64,000 bases of DNA from Enterococcus sp. BWB1-3 (GTDB lineage: Bacteria > Bacillota > Bacilli > Lactobacillales > Enterococcaceae). This document shows, in pieces, positions 45,558 to 54,666 of this stretch. Both the position numbers and the translations under genes were made by a program. Each line of letters begins with the position of its first letter. Within the stretch, counting starts at the first letter, position 1. The stretch covers positions 42,063-106,062 of the forward strand of contig NZ_JADOEP010000015.1 in assembly GCF_016745275.1 (NCBI RefSeq), in the 5' to 3' direction. The notes under the pieces are model-generated. The model was not told where the DNA came from, did no database searches, and worked only from the letters and a program-made list of their open reading frames with translations.

Positions 45558-46748
45558 GTGAATGGTGGCACAGAAAATCTTTTAGATACTAGAAGTCATC
45601 TAAGTATTGAAAACCTGGCTGAGGCAACGTCAGTTTCTTCGGGATCAGGTAGAGGAGGCAGTCCATCCTTTGTAGTAGCCGGGGCAACAGTAACATGCAA
45701 AGAAGGAAGTAAAGAGGCTCATTTGATGAATATGAGCTTTGGCAGTGTAGACATTGGCATGATGCAGGGCTTAACCAAGGATGATAAGGCAATTCAGGAA
45801 AACGATTTCGGTATTTGTAAAAAGCTGTCAGAAAAGTATGAGAAGGAAAAAGACGAGAAGAAAGAGATCCAATGCAAGCCGGAATTTTTAGAATGGAGCA
45901 ATACTGAAAGTCTGACAACCTTTACAACCATTGAAACACTGACATTGAACTCGAAGTTAAGCTGTGATTGTACGTCACCGGAAAGTATTTCGATCCTTGA
46001 CAGTGGTCAGGGAGGCGGGGGAAGCAATGGAAACAGCATATTACCTCAGTTAAATGATGCTGCATTAGGAATGAATCCACTTCAGCAATATGGGTATCTG
46101 GCAGTAGGAAGTTCAGGGCTGCTAATAATGGTAAAAGGTGCAGGTGGAGCAATTGTTTCTGCAGTGGGCTGGCCAGTTTTATTAGCAGGCGGAGTTATTT
46201 TCGTTTTTTATGGACTTTCGAAAATTAATAATGGTGTTACGGTGATGCAGCCGCCGGCATGGGCAATGGGCTCAACAGGGGTCACCACAATAGGCAAAGT
46301 CTATGATCAAGATGGCAATGTAATCAGCAGCATTCCGGGATACACAGATCCTTATGGCAATGTTACGACACAAAATCCAGCAAAAGATGTAGGCAATGGT
46401 ATTACATTAGGCCCACGCCCAGAGGATATGGCAGCGGGTGGGATGTATACTGGGATAAGTGCTATTAGTATTATTAAACCAGGAGACAAAACTGCTAATG
46501 GACGGATTTATACAAAACATGGATCAGAGCAAGCAAATGATAGAAATTTTGATTCAACAATTGTTGATAATATAATTAATAACAATACAAAGAATCGTGT
46601 TAAAGAAATAGGTGACAAAGGAGAAGCTCAATGGAGATATCAAGATAATCGTGGTAATACAGTTATCACAGATGAATGGGTGGAAAAAATAGTAACAGTA
46701 TATTCCTACCCAAAATCTGCAAATAAGGGAAAGTATATTCCCAAATAG
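45558..46748 (+). CDS. Cassette 8: DUF4280 PAAR-like protein with DUF4258-like toxin tail, chimeric N terminus
   Basis: 396 residues. It is the only member of the array with a complete DUF4280 (PAAR-like) domain: FVVAGATVTCKEGSKEAHL near residue 38, FGICKK near 84, and the C-C/D-C-T-SPE motif near 135. The variant-B core and junction (ATG 46428) follow. The tail GRIYTKHGSEQANDR ... ITDEWVEKIVTVYSY resembles DUF4258/BECR RNases, with a His and a C-terminal TVY strand. Odd feature: the first 25 residues, and 95 bases before them in frame (45464-45557: WELSWKDEKLLI...), look like an immunity-gene tail fused to the PAAR gene, so the native start appears lost. Confidence 0.72.
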   Translation: MNGGTENLLDTRSHLSIENLAEATSVSSGSGRGGSPSFVVAGATVTCKEGSKEAHLMNMSFGSVDIGMMQGLTKDDKAIQENDFGICKKLSEKYEKEKDEKKEIQCKPEFLEWSNTESLTTFTTIETLTLNSKLSCDCTSPESISILDSGQGGGGSNGNSILPQLNDAALGMNPLQQYGYLAVGSSGLLIMVKGAGGAIVSAVGWPVLLAGGVIFVFYGLSKINNGVTVMQPPAWAMGSTGVTTIGKVYDQDGNVISSIPGYTDPYGNVTTQNPAKDVGNGITLGPRPEDMAAGGMYTGISAISIIKPGDKTANGRIYTKHGSEQANDRNFDSTIVDNIINNNTKNRVKEIGDKGEAQWRYQDNRGNTVITDEWVEKIVTVYSYPKSANKGKYIPK

Positions 46749-46768
46749 AAAAGTTTAGGAGAGATTAT

Positions 46769-47110
46769 ATGGATGAAAATTATGGATTTTTGATGAAATT
46801 CATTAAAGAAATTGACTTAATAAATGAGCCTGGAATATCAGCTGATATAAGAGCTTTTTTCAGAGAAGATGAAAAAGTTAAAGATTACAATTTGAATATA
46901 ACTCCAGAAAATATTTATGAGTTAAAAATTTCACTCATGAATCCAAATTGGTCAGAGAAAGAAGATATATTTTTTCAGTTTGTAGAAATTATGAAATATT
47001 CTGGAGTAAATATGTTTTATGTATCTCATGAGTATTTAAATGAGAATATCTTTGTGACTGCTACAAAAAATTTAGAAGGTGTTTGTTTTAAGATTTATTT
47101 TGATAATTAG
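46769..47110 (+). CDS. Putative immunity protein for cassette 8
   Basis: 113 residues, acidic and soluble, starting 20 bases after the toxin stop behind TTAGGAGAG. No family recognised. The NITPENIYELKISLMNP segment and the paired strands at the end are consistent with a small single-domain antitoxin; function rests on position. Confidence 0.65.
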   Translation: MDENYGFLMKFIKEIDLINEPGISADIRAFFREDEKVKDYNLNITPENIYELKISLMNPNWSEKEDIFFQFVEIMKYSGVNMFYVSHEYLNENIFVTATKNLEGVCFKIYFDN

Positions 47111-47228
47111 ACATTTATGGTGAATCGCATTCTAACGAGTAAAAATTTGCTTGGCTTGATAATGAAAGTGAATACTTGTTTAGTAAGAATTTAGATAGGT
47201 TAGAAACTAAAATTCAGTTACTAAGTAA

Positions 47229-48158
47229 ATGAAGCTAGTATATGATGATGTTCTTCTTTTTATGAAAGTTCGAAAAAATATGAAACGTAGAATAACCGAA
47301 AGTCTGACAACCTTTACAACCATTGAAACACTGACATTGAGCTCGAAGTTAAGCTGTGATTGTACGTCACCGGAAAGTATTTCGATCCTTGACAGTGGTC
47401 AGGGAGGCGGGGGAAGTAATGGAAACAGCATACTGCCTCAGTTAAATGATGCTGCATTAGGAATGAATCCACTTCAGCAATATGGGTATCTGGCAGTAGG
47501 AAGTTCAGGGCTGCTAATAATGGTAAAAGATGCAGGTGGAGCAATTGTTTCTGCAGTGGGCTGGCCAGTTTTATTAGCAGGCGGAGTTATTTTCGTTTTT
47601 TATGGACTTTCGAAAATTAATAATGGTGTTACAGTGATGGGACCGCCGGCATGGGCAATGGGCTCAACAGGTGTCACCACAATAGGCAGAGTCTATGATC
47701 AAGATGGCAATGTAATCAGCAGCATTCCGGGATACACAGATCCTTATGGCAATGTTACGACACAAAATCCAGCAAAAGATGTAGGCAATGGCATTACATT
47801 AGGCCCACGCCCAGAGGATATGGCAGCGGGTGGGATGTATACTGGTATCTATCCATCCGTTTCTTTGAACTCTTTGGCAAATGAAGTAGCTAGTTCCCTA
47901 GGAGGAGTGGCTTCTCAATTAAAGAATGGTTATAAAGTTGAAATTCCAAATGGAAGAAAATCTATTGTTGTTCGAATTATGAATGAGGTGAGTGGTGGAA
48001 GAGGTAACCCCTATTATAGAGTTAGTATAGATGGTAAAGGTTCGTTGACGTCAGATGGGATAATTTCTAGTGATAGAGGATTAACTCATATTGATCTTAG
48101 CGAAAACTCCATGAGTGAGATCATTGATATAATAAATAATTATTCAGGAAGGAAGTAA
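47229..48158 (+). CDS. Cassette 9: PAAR-like core fragment with unknown toxin tail
   Basis: 309 residues. The first 20 (MKLVYDDVLLFMKV...) are read-in from unrelated DNA. The second half of DUF4280, variant-B core and junction (ATG 47820) are intact. The tail starts SLNSLANEVASSLGGVASQL and carries NGYKVEIPNGRKSIVVRI and SSDRGLTHIDL. It resembles tails that I remember from other Firmicutes polymorphic toxins, but no catalytic family is evident. The immunity-type gene follows after 6 bases. Confidence 0.68.
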   Translation: MKLVYDDVLLFMKVRKNMKRRITESLTTFTTIETLTLSSKLSCDCTSPESISILDSGQGGGGSNGNSILPQLNDAALGMNPLQQYGYLAVGSSGLLIMVKDAGGAIVSAVGWPVLLAGGVIFVFYGLSKINNGVTVMGPPAWAMGSTGVTTIGRVYDQDGNVISSIPGYTDPYGNVTTQNPAKDVGNGITLGPRPEDMAAGGMYTGIYPSVSLNSLANEVASSLGGVASQLKNGYKVEIPNGRKSIVVRIMNEVSGGRGNPYYRVSIDGKGSLTSDGIISSDRGLTHIDLSENSMSEIIDIINNYSGRK

Positions 48159-48164
48159 ACCAAA

Positions 48165-48563
48165 ATGTCTGTTCAGCAACGAATGAATGAATTATTTGAA
48201 TCAAAAATAGTAGCTTATTCAATGGATATTTTAGAAAATAAGTTAGTTTTGGTATTGGAATTGCTAGAAAATGAGGTAATAACGAATTATAGAGTAGAAT
48301 TTTTGAATGTTAGTACATTTTACTTTATAAACAATACAACAAATGAGCGAAATGCAATATATCCACCTGAAAAAGAGGACTATTTAGAGCTCACAAGTAT
48401 TAATTTATCAAATAATATAATCAATGTTTCCTTAGACTGTAAGGATGAAGCTTGGTTGAAGCAATATAATGGTTGTGGAAAAGTTATATTAGAAATTTGG
48501 AGTAAATTAGTAGTACTAGAAGCAGGTTGCGTAAAGATAAATAATGATATATATAATTTATAG
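48165..48563 (+). CDS. Putative immunity protein for cassette 9
   Basis: 132 residues. The closing ...LEIWSKLVVLEAGCVKIN segment looks like the YxiG-type proteins found beside Bacillus YxiD-like toxins, a weak assignment from memory. ATG 48165 follows GGAAGGAAG. Confidence 0.65.
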   Translation: MSVQQRMNELFESKIVAYSMDILENKLVLVLELLENEVITNYRVEFLNVSTFYFINNTTNERNAIYPPEKEDYLELTSINLSNNIINVSLDCKDEAWLKQYNGCGKVILEIWSKLVVLEAGCVKINNDIYNL

Positions 48564-48578
48564 TTTCAAAGAGAATAT

Positions 48579-48849
48579 ATGGATACTATAAAGATAGAAA
48601 AAAATTGGGAATATTCAAATTTATTAGAAATAAAAGTTAGTGCAAAATCTGAATACATTTCAATTTACCAATTATATTATGTCCAAACGGAAGATTTAAA
48701 AAACATTGGAAATAGCTGATAATGATGAACGCAAGCACAGGTGTTGTTTCTATGTACAAAGTGAAATCGGTCTTGTAGAACAATTTGGCAATAGATTGAT
48801 CCAAATGTCAGTGCAAGATAATATAGATGAAATAAATTTGAATATTTAA
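48579..48849 (+). pseudogene. Broken immunity-like gene at the end of the array
   Basis: A 46-codon frame (MDTIKIEKNWEYSNLLEIK...) ends at a TGA near 48717. Another frame continues with ERKHRCCFYVQSEIGLVEQF and stops at 48847-48849. Together they read as one protein of about 90 residues split by a frameshift. The segment to 49022 then contains the 16-base repeat at 48909-48924 and no gene. Confidence 0.5.
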
Positions 48850-48908
48850 AAAATAAAAAGGAAATATATAGCACTAGATGGGAATCAAGAAGGAAAGGTC
48901 CTAATACG

Positions 48909-48924
48909 CTCACTAATCAAGTTG
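48909..48924 (+). repeat. 16-base boundary repeat, copy 1
   Basis: CTCACTAATCAAGTTG is found here and, exactly, at 63525-63540. Both copies lie downstream of the last immunity-type gene of a toxin block. Confidence 0.6.
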
Positions 48925-49022
48925 TCAAAAGCTAGATGAGTGTTTTGAGTGAAGTAGAATAAGGGTTTAGATTTTTTAGCATCAAAAAAACTAGATTTTT
49001 TCAAAGAAAGGAGCAATGACTT

Positions 49023-52000
49023 ATGTTCAACAGTAGCTGTTGCTCATACAAGAACAGTAAAGTGTTATCTACTATAAATACTCATGAGAAATGTTCATTT
49101 TCCAATAAGATAGACACTCGTAACTTACATCCTGCTCTTCGTCACTTTGGTTTTGATCCTGTTGATCTAGTCAGCGGAGCCTGCAGCTATCAGCAAACCG
49201 ATTTTGAAACTGAGGGTCAAGTTCCGTTCCTATGGCAATGGATGTGGGATAGTTCAAATGCAGGAGCCGGTTCTTTAGGTAACCGAGTGTCCTTTTCTTA
49301 TGATGAGCATTTAGAAACAGATATAGAAGACGGTGTTGTCTACCATATAAAGTCAACAGGTGAAATAGCTGAATATTCATGGGTTTTTGAGGGCGAAAAT
49401 CTTGAGGATCTTGCTAAACGAGTAAGATTGTCTAAAAAAGAGGAAGCTTATTTTCTGTTTGACAGGGAAGAAAAAAAGACCTTTCACTTTTGTCAAAGTA
49501 GTCAAAATCCTGACTATTTTTATTTGAAGAAAATTGAAAATACGTCCGGCTTTATTCTAGAGCTCTTTTATAACGAAGTTGGACAGATTCAAGAAATAGT
49601 CGATTCAAATAAACAGTCTTTTACCGTGGACTACAATCAACAAGGATTTATTCAGTCTTTTTCAGCAAACAATACTTTGTTAAGCAAGTACGAATACTCT
49701 GAGTCTGGCGATCTAATCACTGTTATAGACAGTGAAGGGGCAGGTGTTCACTTTGCCTATAATCAAAATCATTTATTAATAGAGCGCCGTGATAAGAATG
49801 GAATGAAATTTCACTGGACATATGATGAATTTGGCAGAGTCATCCACACGTGGGGAGATGGACATGTTGAAGAAGGCTGGATCGAATATATTGAAGAACA
49901 AGGCTGTAATCTTATAAAGGATTACTATGGAAATATCACTAAATATTTTTATAATCGCTATGGATTAGTGAAAAAAATTGAATATCCGACGGGTGGAAGA
50001 AAATTGTTTGACCATGATGAGCTGTTTCGTTTAACCGCTGTTCAAATGAAAACCGGTCAGGTAATTACATATACGTACAATGAGTATGGTTGGCTAACAA
50101 CAGCTTCATACAATGGACAAACAAAAGAAATCTATGAGTATAATCAGTATGGCGCATTAACCACATTTATTGATAGAGCTGGAATACACATTCAATATGA
50201 GTATGATCAGCTAGGTCGACTTAAAAAAATAGTGGAAGACAATACTGTTATTTTTGAAGGGGCTTATGAAGCTCGCACAAATCTTTTAACCTACTATATT
50301 GAAAATGGGAAAGAAGTCCAGTGTTTCTATGATGATACGGGGAAGATATCTAAACAAGAAATAAATAAAAATATGCAGCTGCTTTGGAAGTACAATTCTT
50401 ATGGGAAATGCATCCTAAAAGAGGAGAAAGATTCTGATTACTATAAAATAGATAAGTATAAATATAATGCAAGACAACAATTAATCCAGATTGAAAAAAA
50501 TGGTGCGATTGAAAAAGAATACACGTACAATTTTCTAGGCAATCTTATTCAATACAAAGATAAGGGGTGGGAGTGTCAGCTCCAATATAATTCCCTGAAT
50601 AAAATTTCTTATTTAAAGCTGCCAAACGACATTGAGCTCAAGCTTACCTATGATTTCTCAGGAAAACTGGCAAAAATAGTAAAGAATGGAACGACTGCTT
50701 ATCAGGTAGAGCGAAATGAATTGAGACAAATTTCGAAGGAACGTCTGTCTGGTTTTGGTGAGAAGCGTTTTGAATATGACTTTGTTGGTCGGACCAACAA
50801 AATAATTTATGGGGATAACAGTTGGGTCTTAGTCAACCATGATCGAGGAAATCATATTCATGAGGTTCTATATAGTGATGGAAACTGGGACAACTATGAA
50901 TATGATGGCTTGGGACAGATAATAGAAGCAGAGAATGCTTTTTCAAAAATACGCCTTACTTATGATAAAAGAGGAAACATCCTTTCAGAAAGCTCCCATC
51001 TTCTGGTGAGTGAGTTTGAACCAGTATTTGTTGACTATACGTATACTTCTTCCGGAAAAATAGAATCAGTAAAAAATAGAGAATACTTTTTTGAGCGGAC
51101 CTTTTATGGGAAAAATCAGAAAATGCAAAAGTTACTGTTTATGGACAATAATCTGACAATAGAAACCAGAAATTTCGGGCAAGAAGTTAGACAAATGATT
51201 GGAGAAATGGAAATTATTAAGCAGCTTGATCATCAAGGAAAACCAGAGAATTCTGAAATTACTAGCCCTAATTTTTCTGAAGTTCAAAATTACTCTATAG
51301 AATCTAAGAATATAAATCAGACAATAAAAAATCAGTTTAATTCGAATATCCCAAAAGATAGACGTGGGCACATTATTTTAAAACAAACAAATCAATCAAC
51401 GAGTAGATATCAGTATTTGGCTTCTAATTTGATGCAGGTAAAAATTGATGACGGTATTCCGGAAGGATACATCTATGACTCTTTTGGACGTCTGCTTCTA
51501 ACCATGTCCAATGCCGTTTCAAAAGTATTTATTTGGAATAAAAACCAGGTGAGTACAGAATTCAAGCTTGAAGATAATAGAGTCGTTGAAACAATCCAAT
51601 GGATGAAGGATATGGAAACCGGTCAGAATTTTGCATTTATACATGATCACAATCAAATCAGCGAACTCTTTTATACGATACCAAGTACCAAAGGAAAAAT
51701 TCAGCATATTCTAAATGATAAGTACGTTTTGCTGGATGGAGCAGAAAGCGAATGGATTCAGCAGACTATACAGGCACTGCCCTATGCAGGTGTATTGACA
51801 GATGACAAAGATTTATATTCGGATTCAATAATAAAAAGTACTCTGACCTCTTTTTGCTTTGATCGAATGACTATTTTTATGGAAAATAACTCAGAACCGT
51901 TGAATTCTTCGGCTGATGGTCACCTCAATAAATTAATTGATTATAAAAGTGTAGAATTAAGACATCAAATGGAAGGTCTCTATTCGCCTTATCCGATACT

Positions 52001-52184
52001 TGATTTTATTAAAGATATTGGCTGGAAGAATAGTTATAATCCTGTGGAGGGATTGGAAGAGTTTGGTATAAGGACTATTGAAGATTTAAAAGGAGTGGAT
52101 GGTAAAAGGCTAGTAGAAAATTATTTGTCTGGCAGAAGGTTTCAAAAATCTGGTGTATTTGTAAAAATGCCCAAGATTCGATAA
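49023..52184 (+). CDS. Rhs/YD-repeat protein without toxin tail
   Basis: 1053 residues. The N-terminal block HFGFDPVDLVSGACSY near residue 42 is the DUF6531-type domain that starts Rhs shells. From about 215 to 760 run many YD-type repeats (YDEFGRVIHTWGDG, YNEYGWL, YDQLGRLKKI) forming the beta-cocoon of Rhs proteins. The end has no RxxGYDPLGLLP-type cleavage motif and no variable toxin domain; it closes with EGLEEFGIRTIEDL and about 35 basic residues. ATG 49023 follows GAAAGGAG. It is the first gene of the long operon 49-63.5 kb and has no signal peptide. It may encase a toxin supplied in trans. Confidence 0.85.
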   Translation: MFNSSCCSYKNSKVLSTINTHEKCSFSNKIDTRNLHPALRHFGFDPVDLVSGACSYQQTDFETEGQVPFLWQWMWDSSNAGAGSLGNRVSFSYDEHLETDIEDGVVYHIKSTGEIAEYSWVFEGENLEDLAKRVRLSKKEEAYFLFDREEKKTFHFCQSSQNPDYFYLKKIENTSGFILELFYNEVGQIQEIVDSNKQSFTVDYNQQGFIQSFSANNTLLSKYEYSESGDLITVIDSEGAGVHFAYNQNHLLIERRDKNGMKFHWTYDEFGRVIHTWGDGHVEEGWIEYIEEQGCNLIKDYYGNITKYFYNRYGLVKKIEYPTGGRKLFDHDELFRLTAVQMKTGQVITYTYNEYGWLTTASYNGQTKEIYEYNQYGALTTFIDRAGIHIQYEYDQLGRLKKIVEDNTVIFEGAYEARTNLLTYYIENGKEVQCFYDDTGKISKQEINKNMQLLWKYNSYGKCILKEEKDSDYYKIDKYKYNARQQLIQIEKNGAIEKEYTYNFLGNLIQYKDKGWECQLQYNSLNKISYLKLPNDIELKLTYDFSGKLAKIVKNGTTAYQVERNELRQISKERLSGFGEKRFEYDFVGRTNKIIYGDNSWVLVNHDRGNHIHEVLYSDGNWDNYEYDGLGQIIEAENAFSKIRLTYDKRGNILSESSHLLVSEFEPVFVDYTYTSSGKIESVKNREYFFERTFYGKNQKMQKLLFMDNNLTIETRNFGQEVRQMIGEMEIIKQLDHQGKPENSEITSPNFSEVQNYSIESKNINQTIKNQFNSNIPKDRRGHIILKQTNQSTSRYQYLASNLMQVKIDDGIPEGYIYDSFGRLLLTMSNAVSKVFIWNKNQVSTEFKLEDNRVVETIQWMKDMETGQNFAFIHDHNQISELFYTIPSTKGKIQHILNDKYVLLDGAESEWIQQTIQALPYAGVLTDDKDLYSDSIIKSTLTSFCFDRMTIFMENNSEPLNSSADGHLNKLIDYKSVELRHQMEGLYSPYPILDFIKDIGWKNSYNPVEGLEEFGIRTIEDLKGVDGKRLVENYLSGRRFQKSGVFVKMPKIR

Positions 52185-52408
52185 TTCTCTCAGCTTAAAA
52201 GGGTTTAATTAATGGAAAAAATTCTCCAAACGAACTGATTATTTACGAATAATTGGGTTATTAAAGTGCAGCACTTCGGTAAAATATTTAATTCTAATAG
52301 ATACTTTATATTTTCTATGAGAATCAAATGTTTAGTCGGGTTCAATATAGTACAAAAATGCAATGTGAACGATAAAAAAACAGCAGCTACAAAGGAGGGG
52401 GAGAGCAG

Positions 52409-53185
52409 ATGTTTCAAACAAAATATCCTATTTTTCAAAAAGGAAGAATTTTAAAAATAGAAATGCTGGAGGCAATGCGGGAGTTGCCGTTGTCTTTTAT
52501 GAAGGGATCATTTTCGGGATATGAAAATGGGATTCTCCATGGGTTTGACTGCTTGATAGACGAAGGAAAACTGATGATTCAACCGGGACTGTTAAAGGTA
52601 AATGAGCAGATTTTAATTCTGGATAAGGAAGTGGAAATTCCTTATTCTGCTTCAGATAATCAACTGATTTTAAAGATTGCCAGCCCAAAAGCAACTGAAA
52701 ATCAGGATATGTTTCTTCAGGAAGCAGTGATTGAACTTACGGATCAGAAACAGCTTGGAAAAAATGAATGGGAGCTAATGCGGTTCAAATTGAAACCGGG
52801 AGCCTATCTCCGAAAAGAGTATCAGGGGTTTGATGATTTGATAACGGAATATAATACGGTCAATCCAATCTATCAAACGATTTCTTTATACGGACAAAAA
52901 GCAATTTCCCCTCCAATGATGCAGTTGTTTTGCGATTACTTGCAGGAATTCAACAGTCAACATCCGCTGGACCAAAACTTCTGTCTGCAAATACTGCAAA
53001 GTCATGGGATTGTTGGAGAAAAAGCTCTTTACTATTATCTCTATCAGCGTCTTCAGCAGGAGATCGATGTCAGCGATGCACAACATGTTCATGCGCAGTT
53101 GAACAGTATTTTGATTGAGGTAAAAAACAACAGGTATCGGAAAGCAGTGGAAGTAAGAAAAAATCGGAAACTAATTGTTGATTAA
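52409..53185 (+). CDS. Hypothetical protein of the Rhs/VgrG operon
   Basis: 258 residues, soluble and acidic, preceded by AAGGAGGGGGAGAG. The first half is beta-rich (GSFSGYENGILHGFDCLI, LLKVNEQILILDKEVEIPY), and the second half helical with Tyr/Leu/Gln. I do not recognise the family. Its place between the Rhs and VWA genes suggests a structural or assembly component of the delivery apparatus. A baseplate-like role is possible but unsupported by any motif I can see. Confidence 0.7.
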   Translation: MFQTKYPIFQKGRILKIEMLEAMRELPLSFMKGSFSGYENGILHGFDCLIDEGKLMIQPGLLKVNEQILILDKEVEIPYSASDNQLILKIASPKATENQDMFLQEAVIELTDQKQLGKNEWELMRFKLKPGAYLRKEYQGFDDLITEYNTVNPIYQTISLYGQKAISPPMMQLFCDYLQEFNSQHPLDQNFCLQILQSHGIVGEKALYYYLYQRLQQEIDVSDAQHVHAQLNSILIEVKNNRYRKAVEVRKNRKLIVD

Positions 53186-53197
53186 GGAGAGTACAAA

Positions 53198-54652
53198 ATG
53201 AAAAAAATAAAAATTCTTCTGGTAATTACTTTTCTTTCTTCTCTATTCAGCTGCAGCAGTTTAAGCTATGCAGAAGAAAAAAGTGGACAGGACATTTTAT
53301 TTGTTGTTGATATCAGCTATTCCATGGCTGCACATGATCCCGGAAAATATGTATTTGAAGCTGTTCAGACAATGGCGTCCATCAGTTCAAAAGAAAATGA
53401 CCGGATGGGGTATATCTTGTATAACGACAGTATTGTCAAGGATCAGCAGCTGACAAAGATACAAGGAGAGGGAATGTTAGCTCAGTGGCAAAATGTGTTT
53501 GCAGGAATCACTCCTATTAAAGGGACAGATGTTGGTTTAGGATTGAAAACAGCACAACGGATAATGAAAATTTCTCAGGCGAGAAAAGATCACAGCATGA
53601 TTATACTGCTTTCAGATGGAGATACGGAAGCTGACAGCGGTAATCCCAACAGGCTTCAGGAGGATATTGACAGGGATGTGAGAAATGCATTGGATGCGTT
53701 GGAATCTCCTTTATACATTATTCAGTACAGTGAACTGGAATATAGAAATAAGGAGCCGATGAATCAGTGGGCAGAGCAGACTGGCGGGCAGAGCTATACT
53801 GCACAGAATCAGCAGGAACTAAAGCAGATTGTTACAGATATTTATAATCATCAGACAACTGTATCAGCAAAAATTGATCAGGAAAATGAAAAAAAGCAGA
53901 AAGAAACCTTTACATTCATAGTGCCGGTTCCGGCTGATGAGCTTGAGAAAATTGAACAGATCACAGTCACCATGAACGCAGAAAAGGCGATCGAAAATCT
54001 GACTTACGAAGAGAACGAAAAAACGTTGGTGGAAAACAAGGAAAATCAAGTAGTTATCACACTCTACCAGCCGATTCATGATGATTATACTTTTTCCTAT
54101 CAGACTGCAGCAAACAAGCCGGCGAAAATTTCCACTGACATCAAAATGGCTGAGACCGCTAAGAAATCTACAAAAACTAAGAAAAATGACATTGTATTCT
54201 ATTCATTCATTGGAGGACTGATTCTACTCATTACAGGAGGGATTGCTTTCATTTTATTCAGGAGAAAAAATCAGCTGTTTGATAAAAATGCCGACTATTT
54301 TTTTGCGGATGCCTTGGAAGGCTGTTTTACAAAGACACCTAATCAGGAAGATATTCCGATTCAAAACTGGTCGGCTAATATTTTCCAGCGTCAAAAAACA
54401 GTGACACTTTATGATTTACTTTATGAAGAAACTATTCGTGAGCAGATGCCGGTCAGCAGGAAAGTTCAGTTTAAGGTTGGCAAAGAAAATACATTGAAAA
54501 TGAGAATAAAAGGAAAAGTGAAAGGCATTCAGCAGGGCAGAGAGATTCCCAAAGGTGTGTGGGTTACGTTGAGTGTTAGACAAGGAGCGTACTTGATTTT
54601 TAAAGAAGATGAGCTTGAATTGGATATTCATATCCGCAAGAAAAGCTCGTAA
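53198..54652 (+). CDS. Secreted-anchored von Willebrand factor A (VWA) protein
   Basis: 484 residues. The N-terminal signal-like helix (1-25) is followed by a VWA domain (about 32-220) with a complete metal-ion-dependent adhesion site: DISYS, the Thr of KGTDVG and the Asp of LLSDGD. After a beta-rich stalk there is a single membrane helix near 327-349 and a cytoplasmic domain of 130 residues. The arrangement places the MIDAS outside the membrane and a tail inside, so it could anchor the apparatus or contact a surface. It starts 12 bases after the previous gene. Confidence 0.85.
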   Translation: MKKIKILLVITFLSSLFSCSSLSYAEEKSGQDILFVVDISYSMAAHDPGKYVFEAVQTMASISSKENDRMGYILYNDSIVKDQQLTKIQGEGMLAQWQNVFAGITPIKGTDVGLGLKTAQRIMKISQARKDHSMIILLSDGDTEADSGNPNRLQEDIDRDVRNALDALESPLYIIQYSELEYRNKEPMNQWAEQTGGQSYTAQNQQELKQIVTDIYNHQTTVSAKIDQENEKKQKETFTFIVPVPADELEKIEQITVTMNAEKAIENLTYEENEKTLVENKENQVVITLYQPIHDDYTFSYQTAANKPAKISTDIKMAETAKKSTKTKKNDIVFYSFIGGLILLITGGIAFILFRRKNQLFDKNADYFFADALEGCFTKTPNQEDIPIQNWSANIFQRQKTVTLYDLLYEETIREQMPVSRKVQFKVGKENTLKMRIKGKVKGIQQGREIPKGVWVTLSVRQGAYLIFKEDELELDIHIRKKSS

Positions 54653-54666
54653 AAGAAGGTGAAAAG

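Noticed and set aside
41798..47544. Repeated 76-residue minus-strand frames over the cassette cores
   Set aside because: They recur only because the core DNA is repeated. All lie antisense to the conserved PAAR-like core.
45558..48158. LXG/WXG100 toxins of a type VII system
   Set aside because: The N-terminal domain has the DUF4280 cysteine pattern, not the helical LXG or WXG signature, and no Ess genes are adjacent.
36258..48563. Repeated blocks first considered as CRISPR or prophage tail-fibre repeats
   Set aside because: The repeats are 150-600 bases, coding, and irregularly spaced by different tails and immunity genes. There are no short regular repeats, spacers or cas genes, and no capsid or terminase genes.
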